Shown here: one piece after another, positions 28,079 through 36,266 of the stretch
Numbering within the stretch: the stretch's first letter is position 1
Layout of the letters: every line of letters begins with the position of its first letter
Source of the DNA: Pseudonocardia nigra
Lineage (GTDB): Bacteria; Actinomycetota; Actinomycetes; Mycobacteriales; Pseudonocardiaceae
DNA: 54,740 bases
NCBI RefSeq assembly: GCF_019396355.1
Contig: NZ_JAHKRK010000027.1
Span: 1-54,740 of the forward strand
Direction of reading: 5' to 3'
The notes under the pieces: model-generated
Told to the model about the DNA's origin: nothing
The model's input: the letters and a program-made list of their open reading frames with translations, nothing else
Databases searched by the model: none
Translations under genes and position numbers: made by a program

Positions 28079-29050
28079 TCATTCCCGCCGCGTCGGACGC
28101 CGGGCGCCGAGCCAGCCGAGCGCGGCGGCGATCGCGTCCTCGGCGAGCGCCCCCGGCCGGTCCGATCCGAGCCGGCGCTCCGCGGCGGCGCGCAGCCGGA
28201 CGCCCAGCACCGAGGTTGCGGCGGCACCGGCGACGCCCACCAGCGCGGGGAGCCCGGGATCGTGCCCGTCGCGCCGGGCGACGGCGGCGGCGGACGTCGC
28301 GCCCAGCGCCACACGCGGCAGCACCGCGGGTGGACTCAGCCTGCTCGGCGTGGCCGGGTGCTTGTCGACGGCCACCTCGCCCGCCGCCGCGAGGCCGGTG
28401 AGCGCCTTACCCGGGCCCGTGCCCAGCCGGGAGGCCACGGGCCCCCGGTCGTCGCGGTCGGAGGTGAACGCGACGGCCGTGATTCCCGCCGTGCCGCGCG
28501 ACCCGGTGGCCGCCCCGAGCGCCGCCGCCCGCAGCAGCATCGCCGGGCTGGTGGCGGGCACCGGTTCCCGGCTCTCGGCTACCCGGGACACCGCGACGAG
28601 CGTGGCGTGGGTCGCGCAGCCGTAGACCAGGTGCGGGACGGCGTCGGCGAGCCAGTCGGTCGCGCTCCAGCGGCGCGGATCGGCGATCCGCAGGGCGGCG
28701 AGCGGGCCGTTCGTGGCCGCCATCGCCGCCATGCCGAGCAGCGGTCCGCCGACCGTGGTGGGCAGCCGGACGCCGCCGGCCCGCAGCAGCCCGGCGACGC
28801 CGCCGATCGCGACACCGGTGAGCGCCCCCGACAGCGTCCCGAGCGCGGACAGGCGCCGTCGGCGTTCCCGACGCCCGCCCGGCACGTCCACCCCGGTCGC
28901 GTCGGCGAGCGCCGCCACCATGCGCTGCGGGGTGTCGCTCTCCTCGCGGGCGCGCACGGCGATGTCGAGATACGTGGTGGCGTTCAGGGCCGTCGTGCCG
29001 GCGGCCCCGGCCGCCGCACCGCGCACCAGGCCACTCCAGATCGAGCTCAC
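28079..29050 (-). CDS. Membrane protein with C-terminal DUF4126-like region
   Basis: The 323-aa product is rich in small hydrophobic residues. The first half (WSGLVRGAAAGAAGTTALNATTYLD, LAALRIADPRRWSATDWLADAVPHLVYG) resembles actinobacterial integral membrane proteins of unknown function. The second half contains GSRGTAGITAVAFTSD and AAAGEVAVDKHPATPSRLSP, hallmarks of DUF4126-type proteins. I read it as a two-part fusion. The GTG at 29050 begins directly before a hydrophobic segment. No substrate or role can be assigned. It is 28 bp upstream of the molybdenum enzyme gene and may share its transcript. Confidence 0.75.
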   Translation of the reverse strand: MSSIWSGLVRGAAAGAAGTTALNATTYLDIAVRAREESDTPQRMVAALADATGVDVPGGRRERRRRLSALGTLSGALTGVAIGGVAGLLRAGGVRLPTTVGGPLLGMAAMAATNGPLAALRIADPRRWSATDWLADAVPHLVYGCATHATLVAVSRVAESREPVPATSPAMLLRAAALGAATGSRGTAGITAVAFTSDRDDRGPVASRLGTGPGKALTGLAAAGEVAVDKHPATPSRLSPPAVLPRVALGATSAAAVARRDGHDPGLPALVGVAGAAATSVLGVRLRAAAERRLGSDRPGALAEDAIAAALGWLGARRPTRRE

Positions 29051-29074
29051 GCGGGGCCCGTACCCCGAAGGGCC

Positions 29075-29584
29075 CTACGGCGAACCCGCGCGATCGAGGG
29101 AAACCAGCAGGCGGTCGAGGAACTCGACCTGACCGCGCACCAGTTTGCGCCGAGCGGTGCCGACGTCGAACCAGGCGGCGCGGTCGATCTCCGGGAACGC
29201 CTGCATCCTGCCCGAGCGCGGCGGCCATTCCAGCTCGAACGTGCCGGGCGTGATGTGGTCGGCGTCGAAGTCCGCGCCAGGCCCGAGGCCGAGGGCGAAC
29301 ACCGTGATCAGCTTGCCGCCGCGCTGCCGGACGGTGCCCAGCTCATGCAGCGGCCCCGGGGGCGGCGGCGAGCCCAGCTCCTCGGTGAACTCCCGCGCAG
29401 CCGCCAGGCGCGGGTCCTCGTCGGCGTCGTGCTCGCCCTTCGGGATCGACCACGCCCCGTCGTCCTTGCGCGCCCAGTAGGGCCCGCCCATGTGCCCGAG
29501 CAGCACCTCCGGATCGCCGGTGCCGCCCGGGCCGGGGCAGTGCAGCAGCAGGCCGGCGCTCAGTCGCGCTGCGCGTCCCGCCAC
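29075..29584 (-). CDS. Nudix hydrolase family protein
   Basis: The 169-aa product carries a complete Nudix box: GEHDADE followed seven residues later by REFTEELG, fitting G-x5-E-x7-REUxEExG. The family cleaves nucleoside diphosphate-linked compounds with Mg2+. KDDGAWSIPKG before the box resembles the diadenosine polyphosphate/house-cleaning subgroup, but the substrate is not predictable. Two GTG codons compete; I prefer 29584 because AAGGAG lies eight bases before it, while 29593 overlaps the site. The gene begins within the last 25 bp of the LLM oxidoreductase gene, so it is translationally coupled. Confidence 0.88.
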   Translation of the reverse strand: MAGRAARLSAGLLLHCPGPGGTGDPEVLLGHMGGPYWARKDDGAWSIPKGEHDADEDPRLAAAREFTEELGSPPPPGPLHELGTVRQRGGKLITVFALGLGPGADFDADHITPGTFELEWPPRSGRMQAFPEIDRAAWFDVGTARRKLVRGQVEFLDRLLVSLDRAGSP

Positions 29585-30336
29585 GACACCCACTCCTTGA
29601 CCAGGCCGAGGTCGTAGTCGGGACCGCCGACCCCGATGGTGAACAGGGACGCCCCGGCGGCGACGAGGCCGTCGGCGACCTCGCCGGGGGAGGCGCTGAC
29701 GCCGATCGACCGCTCGATCTCCGCCGGGTCACGACCCACGTCGGCGCAGTGCCCGTCGAGAATTCCGCTCTTGCGCGTGAACGTGTCGACGTTGCCGAAG
29801 CTGTGCCAGATGGTGGCGTGCTCGGCGGTGTACCGAAGGGTCTTCTTCTCGCCCCCGCCGCCGATCAGGACGGGGATGTCGCGGGTCGGCGCCGGGTTGA
29901 GCTTCTCCCAGCGGTTCCGGATCCGCGGGAGGGCCTGCGCGAGGTCGGCCAGGCGGGAGCCCGCGGTGCCGAAGTCGTAGCCGTACTCGTCGTAGTCGCG
30001 CTCGAACCACCCGGCGCCGATACCGAGGATGAGCCGGCCGCCCGAGATGTGGTCGACGGTGCGGGCCATGTCGGCCAGCAGCTCGGGGTTGCGGTAGCTG
30101 TTGCAGGTGACGAGCGCGCCGATCTCGACGCGGCTGGTGGCCTCGGCCCAGGCGCCGAGCATCGTCCAGCACTCGAAGTGCTCGCCGTCGGGCTCGCCGT
30201 AGAGCGGGAAGAAGTGGTCCCAGTTGAACACGACGTCCACGCCGGCGTCCTCGGCCGCGGCCACCGCCTCGCGGATCTGCGCGTAGTCGGCGTGCTGGGG
30301 CTGGATCTGGACACCGATCCGAATGGGGTGGGTCAT
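29560..30336 (-). CDS. LLM-class F420-dependent oxidoreductase
   Basis: The 258-aa product is of the luciferase-like monooxygenase fold; such actinobacterial proteins commonly use cofactor F420. Segments include MTHPIRIGVQIQPQHADY, NWDHFFPLYG, CNSYRNPELLADMARTVDH and GRLILGIGAGWFERDYDEYG, the phosphate/cofactor-binding region. The ATG at 30336 is preceded by CAGGAT and seven bases, another leaderless-like start. Further in-frame sequence upstream is not family-like. The presence of fgd at 53680 shows the organism makes reduced F420. The substrate is unknown. Confidence 0.9.
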   Translation of the reverse strand: MTHPIRIGVQIQPQHADYAQIREAVAAAEDAGVDVVFNWDHFFPLYGEPDGEHFECWTMLGAWAEATSRVEIGALVTCNSYRNPELLADMARTVDHISGGRLILGIGAGWFERDYDEYGYDFGTAGSRLADLAQALPRIRNRWEKLNPAPTRDIPVLIGGGGEKKTLRYTAEHATIWHSFGNVDTFTRKSGILDGHCADVGRDPAEIERSIGVSASPGEVADGLVAAGASLFTIGVGGPDYDLGLVKEWVSWRDAQRD

Positions 30337-30405
30337 GTCCCCGATCCTGGCAGCCGGCGGCTCGGCGTGCTCACCGGTCCGCACCGGCAGGCTCAGGCCC
30401 GTGGC

Positions 30406-32550
30406 TCAGGCCGGGCCGACAGGGCCGCCCAGCAGGTCCGCGACGGCCCCCGCGTCGACCGCGGGGGCGAAGTACCACCCCTGCCCGGTGTCGCAGCCGA
30501 GCTTGCGCAGCCGCTCGAGCTGCACCGCGGTCTCCACGACCTCGGCGGTGACCGACAGGCCGAGCGTGTGCGCGAGCTCGATGAGCAGGGCCAGCACCTC
30601 GTGGTCGACCTCGTCCGACCCTCCGGCACCGTCGCGGCCGGCCCCGCCGGTCATGAACGGGCCGGCCAGCTTGAGGGCGTGGACGGGCAGGGAGCGCAGG
30701 TAGGCCAGGTTCGAGTAGCCGGTGCCGAAGTCGTCGATGGCGATCCGGATGCCCATGTCGGCGAGCGCGTGCAGTGCGTCGAGCGGCTCGCCGGTGGTGC
30801 CCATCAGGTCGCTCTCGGTGAGCTCCAGCTGGAGCGCCTCGGCCGGCCACCCGGTCTCGGCGAGCACCTGGGCGACGTCGTCGACGATCCCGGGCTCGCG
30901 CACCTGGCGGGCCGCCAGGTTCACGCTGACGAACAGGTCGGCGTCGGGGTGCTCCGCCCGCCACCGCACGGCCTGCCGGCAGGCCTCGGCGAGCACCCAG
31001 CGCCCCAGCGGGACGATCAGCCCGGTCTCCTCGGCCACCGGGATGAACCGGTCGGGCCCGAGCCGTTGGCCGTCGGGCAGCTGCCAGCGGACCAGCGCCT
31101 CCACTCCGACCAGCCGCTGGTCGGTGAGCCGCACCAGCGGCTGGTAGTCGACGACGAACTCGCCGCCCTCGAGCGCCTCCGGCATCCGTGCCGACAGCGC
31201 GTAGCGCCCCACGTCGGCGCGGTGGCGTTCGGCGTCGAAGAGCGCGATCCGGTTGCGGCCGTCCTTCTTCGCCCAGTACAGCGTGGTGTCGGCGGCCTTC
31301 ATCAGCTCCGCGGAGCCCGCCCCGCCGTCGTCGCGCTCCACCACGCCGACGCTGGCGGACACGACGACGCGGTGGGCGCCGAGCCGCATCGGCGTGCCGA
31401 CGGCCTCGAGCGCGGTGCGCGCCACCCGGTGCAGCTCGTCGCGGCCCACCGCGTGGTCGGCGCCCCCCTCGACGAGCACGACGAACTCGTCGCCGCCCAT
31501 GCGTGCGACCAGGTGGCCGGCCGGGCCCAGCTCGCCGGTGAGTCGCCGGGCCACGGTCTGCAGGAGCCGGTCGCCGACGTCGTGGCCGAGCGTGTCGTTG
31601 ACGGCCTTGAACCCGTCGAGGTCGAGATAGCAGACGCCGAGGTGGTTGCCGTCGGCGGCGAGGGCCGCGTCGAGCCGCTCGAAGAACACCGTGCGGTTGG
31701 GCAGCCCGGTGAGCGGGTCGTGCTGGGCCTGGTGCCGCAGCGAGGTCTCCAGCCGGTGGCGCTCGGTGACGTCCGCGATCATCCCGACGATGTAGCGCGG
31801 GTGGCGGTCCTGGCCGCGCACGAGCGACAGGACGAGGTCGACCCAGATCCGGCTGCCGTCGGTGCGCGGGTAGGCGCGCTCGAGCCTGGTGTGGTCGAGG
31901 GCCCCGGCCTGCATCCGTTGCACCAGGGTCCACAGCTCGGCGTCGGGCCGGATGTAGGGCGCGATCGGCTGTCCGTCGAGCTCGGCGGGGGAGATGCCGA
32001 ACATCTCCCCGAGCGCGCGGTTGACCTCGACGATGCAGCCGTCGGCGCCGAGGATCGCGATGCCGATCGCGGCGTCGGCGAAGATCGCCTCGAAGCGGGC
32101 CTCGCTGGTCCAGCGCGCCTGCTCGGCCGCCGCACGCGCCGCGAACGCGGCGCTGCTGACGCGCTCCTGCTCGGTGCGGGTGCGCTCCTGCATGGCACGG
32201 GCGTATCCCGCCGCCACGGCGCCCTGCAGCGCCGCCAGCCGCCGGGGCTCGATGTCGGCCAGGTGCTCGCCGAGCACCGCGAGGGTCTGCTCGAGCGACA
32301 CCGGGTCGGTGAAGTGAGCGGCCACCAGCCACGCGCCGACGGACTCCGCGCCCCCGCGGTCGACCGGCTCGGCGCTGACGGCCGCCAGCACGACGGCCGC
32401 CCGCTCGACCAGATGCGCCAGCAGCGCGGTGCGCTCCATCGGTACGAAACTGCGGCCCTGCACCGCGTGCAGCCAGGAGCGCCCGAGCGCGTCCGCGCTC
32501 GGCAGGGTCGGGGCGGGGAAGCTCGACCCGGGGGAGGTCGATCCGTCCAC
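30406..32550 (-). CDS. PAS-GGDEF-EAL cyclic-di-GMP signalling protein
   Basis: The 714-aa product has a helical N-terminal region (1-150), a PAS domain (about 150-270), a GGDEF diguanylate cyclase domain and an EAL phosphodiesterase domain. The cyclase motif GGDEF is intact at 352-356. In the EAL domain the key pieces are present: EAL at 484-486, VNLAA, ELTESD, DDFGTGYSNL, AEVVET and the glutamine in GCDTGQGWYF. One usual motif is altered: KIDRSF reads KLAGPF, keeping the lysine but losing the aspartate. No membrane segment is obvious, so it acts in the cytoplasm, sensing a signal through PAS. The start is GTG at 32550. It has no operon partners. Both activities look possible. Confidence 0.92.
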   Translation of the reverse strand: MDGSTSPGSSFPAPTLPSADALGRSWLHAVQGRSFVPMERTALLAHLVERAAVVLAAVSAEPVDRGGAESVGAWLVAAHFTDPVSLEQTLAVLGEHLADIEPRRLAALQGAVAAGYARAMQERTRTEQERVSSAAFAARAAAEQARWTSEARFEAIFADAAIGIAILGADGCIVEVNRALGEMFGISPAELDGQPIAPYIRPDAELWTLVQRMQAGALDHTRLERAYPRTDGSRIWVDLVLSLVRGQDRHPRYIVGMIADVTERHRLETSLRHQAQHDPLTGLPNRTVFFERLDAALAADGNHLGVCYLDLDGFKAVNDTLGHDVGDRLLQTVARRLTGELGPAGHLVARMGGDEFVVLVEGGADHAVGRDELHRVARTALEAVGTPMRLGAHRVVVSASVGVVERDDGGAGSAELMKAADTTLYWAKKDGRNRIALFDAERHRADVGRYALSARMPEALEGGEFVVDYQPLVRLTDQRLVGVEALVRWQLPDGQRLGPDRFIPVAEETGLIVPLGRWVLAEACRQAVRWRAEHPDADLFVSVNLAARQVREPGIVDDVAQVLAETGWPAEALQLELTESDLMGTTGEPLDALHALADMGIRIAIDDFGTGYSNLAYLRSLPVHALKLAGPFMTGGAGRDGAGGSDEVDHEVLALLIELAHTLGLSVTAEVVETAVQLERLRKLGCDTGQGWYFAPAVDAGAVADLLGGPVGPA

Positions 32551-32683
32551 GATGCCCCCGCTCGGACTCCGGCCGTCCGCGACGCGGACGATCTCTGCGG
32601 CGGCAGCGTACCGCCCCCCGGCGGCGCACGCGGGAGTTGATCACGGCGGTCGGGACGCGGTGTCCGGTACCCCGTTCCGGAGG

Positions 32684-33088
32684 TCAGGACGGGGTGCCGG
32701 GGCCGGTCTGCTTGCGCCGCCCGCCGCGCTGCATGTCCCCGGTGGTGATCCGCCGGCCCGGGTCGATGAGCCGCTTCCACTTGGCCTGCGCGGCCTGGCG
32801 GCTGCTGAGCTGGGCCTGGACCGCGTCGGCGACCTGGGCCCAGGTGAGCCCGTCGGCGCGGAGCCTGCGGATCAGGTCGCGCTCGTAGTAGTCGGCGAGC
32901 CTGCGCATCTCGTGGACCATCGCGTACCAGGCGGCGGCCGCGTCCCGGGTGACGCCGCCGTCCTTCGACTGCTCCTTGAACCAGTCGAGCTGGCGGGTGA
33001 TCGACCAGTCGGGGCCGCGGGCCACCACGGGGTCGACCCGTTCCATCCAGCGCTTGGCCTGCTCGTAGTCCATCTGTCGTTGATACAT
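32684..33088 (-). CDS. Small protein with probable helix-turn-helix
   Basis: The 134-aa product is strongly charged and helical. The stretch RLRADGLTWAQVADAVQAQL, about residues 75-94, has the pattern of a helix-turn-helix (hydrophobic, turn, recognition helix), flanked by basic residues and a basic tail (GRRKQTG). The N-terminal YQRQMDYEQAKRWMERVDP is not recognised. The ATG at 33088 lies within an inverted repeat TTGACG-N9-CGTCAA (33088-33108), which would suit autoregulation. I do not recognise the family; a DNA-binding role is an inference. Confidence 0.6.
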   Translation of the reverse strand: MYQRQMDYEQAKRWMERVDPVVARGPDWSITRQLDWFKEQSKDGGVTRDAAAAWYAMVHEMRRLADYYERDLIRRLRADGLTWAQVADAVQAQLSSRQAAQAKWKRLIDPGRRITTGDMQRGGRRKQTGPGTPS

Positions 33089-33108
33089 TGACGCCAGCTG
33101 ATCGTCAA
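33088..33108 (-). promoter_or_regulatory. Dyad overlapping the start of the small HTH protein
   Basis: TTGACG (33088-33093) and CGTCAA (33103-33108) form a perfect 6-bp inverted repeat around nine bases that include CAGCTG. It overlaps the ATG of the minus-strand gene. This would be a good place for repression of the gene by its own product. Confidence 0.35.
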
Positions 33109-33164
33109 CGGTTCGACGACGGCGCGGCGCGCCCGGGGGCCCGGCGCCTGCGGGGGAGGTGGGG

Positions 33165-33554
33165 TCAGCCGGCGCTCGGCAGCGGCGCCGCGGCCAGCGC
33201 GTCGCGCATCAGGCCCACGGCGGTGCGCAGGGCGGCGAGCGGCCGCAGAAGCAGTGTGGCCTCGGCGAGGAGGCCGTCGGCGTCGATCCGCTGGATCAGC
33301 ACGCCGTCCACGGCCTGGTCACCGACCCGGCCGGTGAACTCGGTGGCGCTGCGCCCCCCGTCGAGGAAGCCGTGGCCCTCCCGCACGTCGTGCACGCAGC
33401 GGGCGATCGTCGCCAGCAGGTGGGCCACGTCGGCGCGTCCGGTGTAATCGGCGACCGGACTGTGGAAGACGACGTCGGCGCTGAGCAGTCGCTCCACCGC
33501 GGCCGGGCTGTCGGCGGCGAGCACATCGGACACGGCGAACCCCACGGGCGCCAC
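33165..33554 (-). CDS. SnoaL/NTF2-like fold protein
   Basis: The 129-aa product has the size and pattern of the nuclear transport factor 2/SnoaL-like fold: an N-terminal helix (DSPAAVERLLSADVVFHSPV), DYTGRADVAHLLATIARCV, then strands (SATEFTGRV, QAVDGVLIQRIDADGLLAEATLLLRP). Members range from small-molecule isomerases to binding proteins, so the function is open. The GTG at 33554 lies one base beyond the helicase stop, implying coupling; a second GTG at 33545 is possible. It is the last gene after the helicase on this strand. Confidence 0.72.
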   Translation of the reverse strand: MAPVGFAVSDVLAADSPAAVERLLSADVVFHSPVADYTGRADVAHLLATIARCVHDVREGHGFLDGGRSATEFTGRVGDQAVDGVLIQRIDADGLLAEATLLLRPLAALRTAVGLMRDALAAAPLPSAG

Positions 33555-33555
33555 G

Positions 33556-36114
33556 CTACCGTCCGCCGAGCGGCTCCACCCCGGTCACCCACACCACCGG
33601 CGCCCCCTCCTCGTCCGACCCCGCGAGGTCGACCTCGGCCGTGATCGCCCAGTCCCGGTCGCCCGCCGGGTCGTCGAGAACCTGGCGCACGAGCCAGCGC
33701 TCCGGCTCCTCGGTGATGGTGATGAACTGGGGGCCGCGCGCGTCCGGGCCGGTTCCGATATCGGTGTGGTCGGCGAAGTAGGGCTCGAGAGCCTCCCGCC
33801 AGGCCTCCGCGCCCCAGCCGGCGTCGGAGTCCAGCTCGCCGAGCAGGTCGAAGCGGCGCAGGGCGGCCAGCTCGACGCGGCGGAACATCGCGTTGCGCAC
33901 CAGCACCCGGAACGCGCGCACGTTGCGGGTGACGCCCGCCGGGCCCTCGTCCAGCGACGGCGGCTCGGGCTCCTCGCCGGTCCCGGCGCCCGCGGCGAGC
34001 GCCTCCCACTCGTCGAGCAGGCTGGAGTCGACCTGGCGCACCAGCTCGCCCAGCCACTCCTCGACGTCGGTGAGCTCCTCGGTCTTCGCCTCGTCCGGCA
34101 CGGTCTGGCGCAGCGCCCGGTAGGTGTCGGCGAGATAGCGCAGCACCAGGCCCTCGGAGCGGGCCAGCTGGTAGTGCGAGACGTACTCGACGAACGTCAT
34201 CGACTTCTCGAACATGTCCCGGGCCACCGACTTCGGCGCGAGGTGCGCGTCCTCGACCCACGGGGAGCCGCGCCGGTAGGTCTCCAGGGCGGCGTGCAGC
34301 AGCTCGTCGAGCGGCTTCGGGTAGGTGACGTCCTCGAGCAGCGCCATCCGCTCCTCGTACTCGATGCCCTCGGCCTTCATCGCCGCGACGGCCTCGCCGC
34401 GCGCCTTGTTCTGCTGCGCGTAGAGGACGGGGCGGGGGTCGTCGAGGGTCGCCTCGATCACCGACAGGACGTCCATCGGGTACCCGGGCAACTCGCGGTC
34501 CAGCAGCTCGATCGCGGCCAGCGCGAACGGCGAGAGCGGTTGGTTGAGCGCGAAGTCCAGCTGCAGGTCGCCGACGACCCGCACGCGGCGGCCCTCCGCG
34601 TCCGGCTCCGGGAGCTCCTCGACGACGCCCGCGGCGCGCAGCGCCCGGTAGATCGCGATGGCGCGCAGGATGTGCTTGCGCTGGCGCGACCGCGGCTCGT
34701 GGTTGTCCTCCAGCAGGTGCCGCATCGCGGCGAACGCACTCGGCGGAGCGTCAGCGGAGCCGACATCGACTCGGCCCGGGCGGGAGATCACGTTGAGCAG
34801 CATCGCGTGGGTGACGGCGAAGTGGCTGGTGAGCGGCTCGGGCTGGGCGTTCTGCAGCTTCTCGAAGCTCGTCTGCGACCATCCGACGAAGCCCTCGGGT
34901 GGCTGCTTGCGCACCACCCGGCGGCGCTTCTTGGGGTCGTCGCCCGCCCTGGCGAGCAGCCGCGCGTTCTCCACCTCGTGGTCGGGGGCCTCGGCCACCA
35001 CCGTGCCGACGGTGTCGTAGCCTGCGCGCCCGGCCCGCCCGGCGATCTGGTGGAACTCGCGCGCCTTGAGCGGCCGGGTGCGCTGGCCGTCGTACTTGGA
35101 GAGCGCGGTGAACAGCACGGTGCGGATCGGCACGTTGATCCCGACGCCGAGCGTGTCGGTGCCGCAGATGACCCGCAGCAGCCCGGCCTGGGCGAGGGTC
35201 TCCACCAGCCGCCGGTAGCGGGGCAGCATCCCCGCGTGGTGCACCCCGATGCCGTGGCGCACCAGGCGGGACAGGGTCTTGCCGAACCCGGCGGTGAACC
35301 GGAACTTCCCGATCAGGTCGGCGATCGCCTGCTTGTCGTCCTTGGAGGTGACGTTGACGCTCATCAGCGCCTGCGCCCGCTCGACCGCCGACTGCTGGGT
35401 GAAGTGCACGACGTAGACCGGCGCCTCGTGGGTCTGCAGCAGCTCGGAGATCGTCTCGTGCAGCGGGGTGAGCACGTAGCGGTAGTGCAGCGGCACCGGC
35501 CGCTCGACCGAGGTGATCACGGCGGTGTCGCGGCCGGTGCGGCGGGTGAGGTCCTCGCGGAAGAACGAGACGTCGCCGAGGGTGGCGCTCATCAGCAGGA
35601 ACTGCGCCTGCGGCAGCTCGACCAGCGGCACCTGCCACGCCCAGCCGCGGTCCGGGTCGGCGTAGAAGTGGAACTCGTCCATCACCACGGAGCCGACGTC
35701 GGCGTGCGGCCCGGAGCGCAGCGCGATGTTGGCGAGGATCTCCGCGGTGCAGCAGATGATCGGCGCCTTCTCGTTCACCGCGGCGTCGCCGGTGAGCATC
35801 CCGACGTTGTCGGCGCCGAACACCTCGATCAGCGCGAAGAACTTCTCGCTGACCAGCGCCTTGATCGGCGCCGTGTAGAAGGTGCGCTGTCCACGCACCA
35901 TCGCGGCCGCGTGCGCCGCCACCGCCACCAGTGACTTCCCGGAGCCGGTGGGCGTGGAGAGGATGACGTTGGAACCCGTGACCAGCTCCAGCAGCGCCTC
36001 CTCCTGCGCCGGGTAGAGCGACAGGCCCTGCTCCTCGAAGGCCCAGTCGGCGAACGCCTCCACGAGGGCGTCGGGGTCGTCGGGCGTCGGGGGCAGCCGG
36101 TCGGTGAGCGTCAT
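33556..36114 (-). CDS. DEAD/DEAH-box helicase with DUF3516 (Ski2-like)
   Basis: The 852-aa product is a superfamily II helicase. Motif I is STPTGSGKS, motif II DEFH, motif III SATLGD, and motif VI QIAGRAGRAGYD. The C-terminal 400 residues match the actinobacterial DUF3516 arrangement (DDPKKRRRVVRKQPPEGFVGW, DFALNQPLSPFALAAIELLDRELPGYP). The length is normal for the group. Related Ski2-like helicases act on RNA or on damaged DNA; the role of this branch is not known. The ATG at 36114 is preceded by GGGGGC. It is divergent from the ligase-kinase fusion across 152 bp. Confidence 0.93.
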   Translation of the reverse strand: MTLTDRLPPTPDDPDALVEAFADWAFEEQGLSLYPAQEEALLELVTGSNVILSTPTGSGKSLVAVAAHAAAMVRGQRTFYTAPIKALVSEKFFALIEVFGADNVGMLTGDAAVNEKAPIICCTAEILANIALRSGPHADVGSVVMDEFHFYADPDRGWAWQVPLVELPQAQFLLMSATLGDVSFFREDLTRRTGRDTAVITSVERPVPLHYRYVLTPLHETISELLQTHEAPVYVVHFTQQSAVERAQALMSVNVTSKDDKQAIADLIGKFRFTAGFGKTLSRLVRHGIGVHHAGMLPRYRRLVETLAQAGLLRVICGTDTLGVGINVPIRTVLFTALSKYDGQRTRPLKAREFHQIAGRAGRAGYDTVGTVVAEAPDHEVENARLLARAGDDPKKRRRVVRKQPPEGFVGWSQTSFEKLQNAQPEPLTSHFAVTHAMLLNVISRPGRVDVGSADAPPSAFAAMRHLLEDNHEPRSRQRKHILRAIAIYRALRAAGVVEELPEPDAEGRRVRVVGDLQLDFALNQPLSPFALAAIELLDRELPGYPMDVLSVIEATLDDPRPVLYAQQNKARGEAVAAMKAEGIEYEERMALLEDVTYPKPLDELLHAALETYRRGSPWVEDAHLAPKSVARDMFEKSMTFVEYVSHYQLARSEGLVLRYLADTYRALRQTVPDEAKTEELTDVEEWLGELVRQVDSSLLDEWEALAAGAGTGEEPEPPSLDEGPAGVTRNVRAFRVLVRNAMFRRVELAALRRFDLLGELDSDAGWGAEAWREALEPYFADHTDIGTGPDARGPQFITITEEPERWLVRQVLDDPAGDRDWAITAEVDLAGSDEEGAPVVWVTGVEPLGGR

Positions 36115-36163
36115 GATGCCCCCGATGGTCCCCCACGGCCCGTACGGAGCCGTCGCGGGATGC

Positions 36164-36212
36164 CGGCAAGGTGGCAATACTGCCACTGGACGGCAGCAAG
36201 GCCACCTTGCTG
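36164..36212. repeat. 49-bp intergenic palindrome, copy 2
   Basis: Stems GCAAGGTGGC/GCCACCTTGC (36166-36175 and 36201-36210) and CTGCC/GGCAG (36180-36184 and 36192-36196) enclose the loop ACTGGAC. The inner stem and loop match copy 1 at 9701-9749 except for one compensatory base-pair change and one loop base. It lies in the divergent gap between the helicase and the ligase-kinase fusion. Confidence 0.65.
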
Positions 36213-36266
36213 CCACTGCCCGGGCAGCGGCGGACGCAGCGCACCCCGCCAGCTACCGTGAGTGCC

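Noticed and set aside
33546..33558. Leaderless promoter TAGCGT for the SnoaL-like gene
   Set aside because: The TAG is the helicase stop codon and the genes are one base apart, so translational coupling explains the start better.
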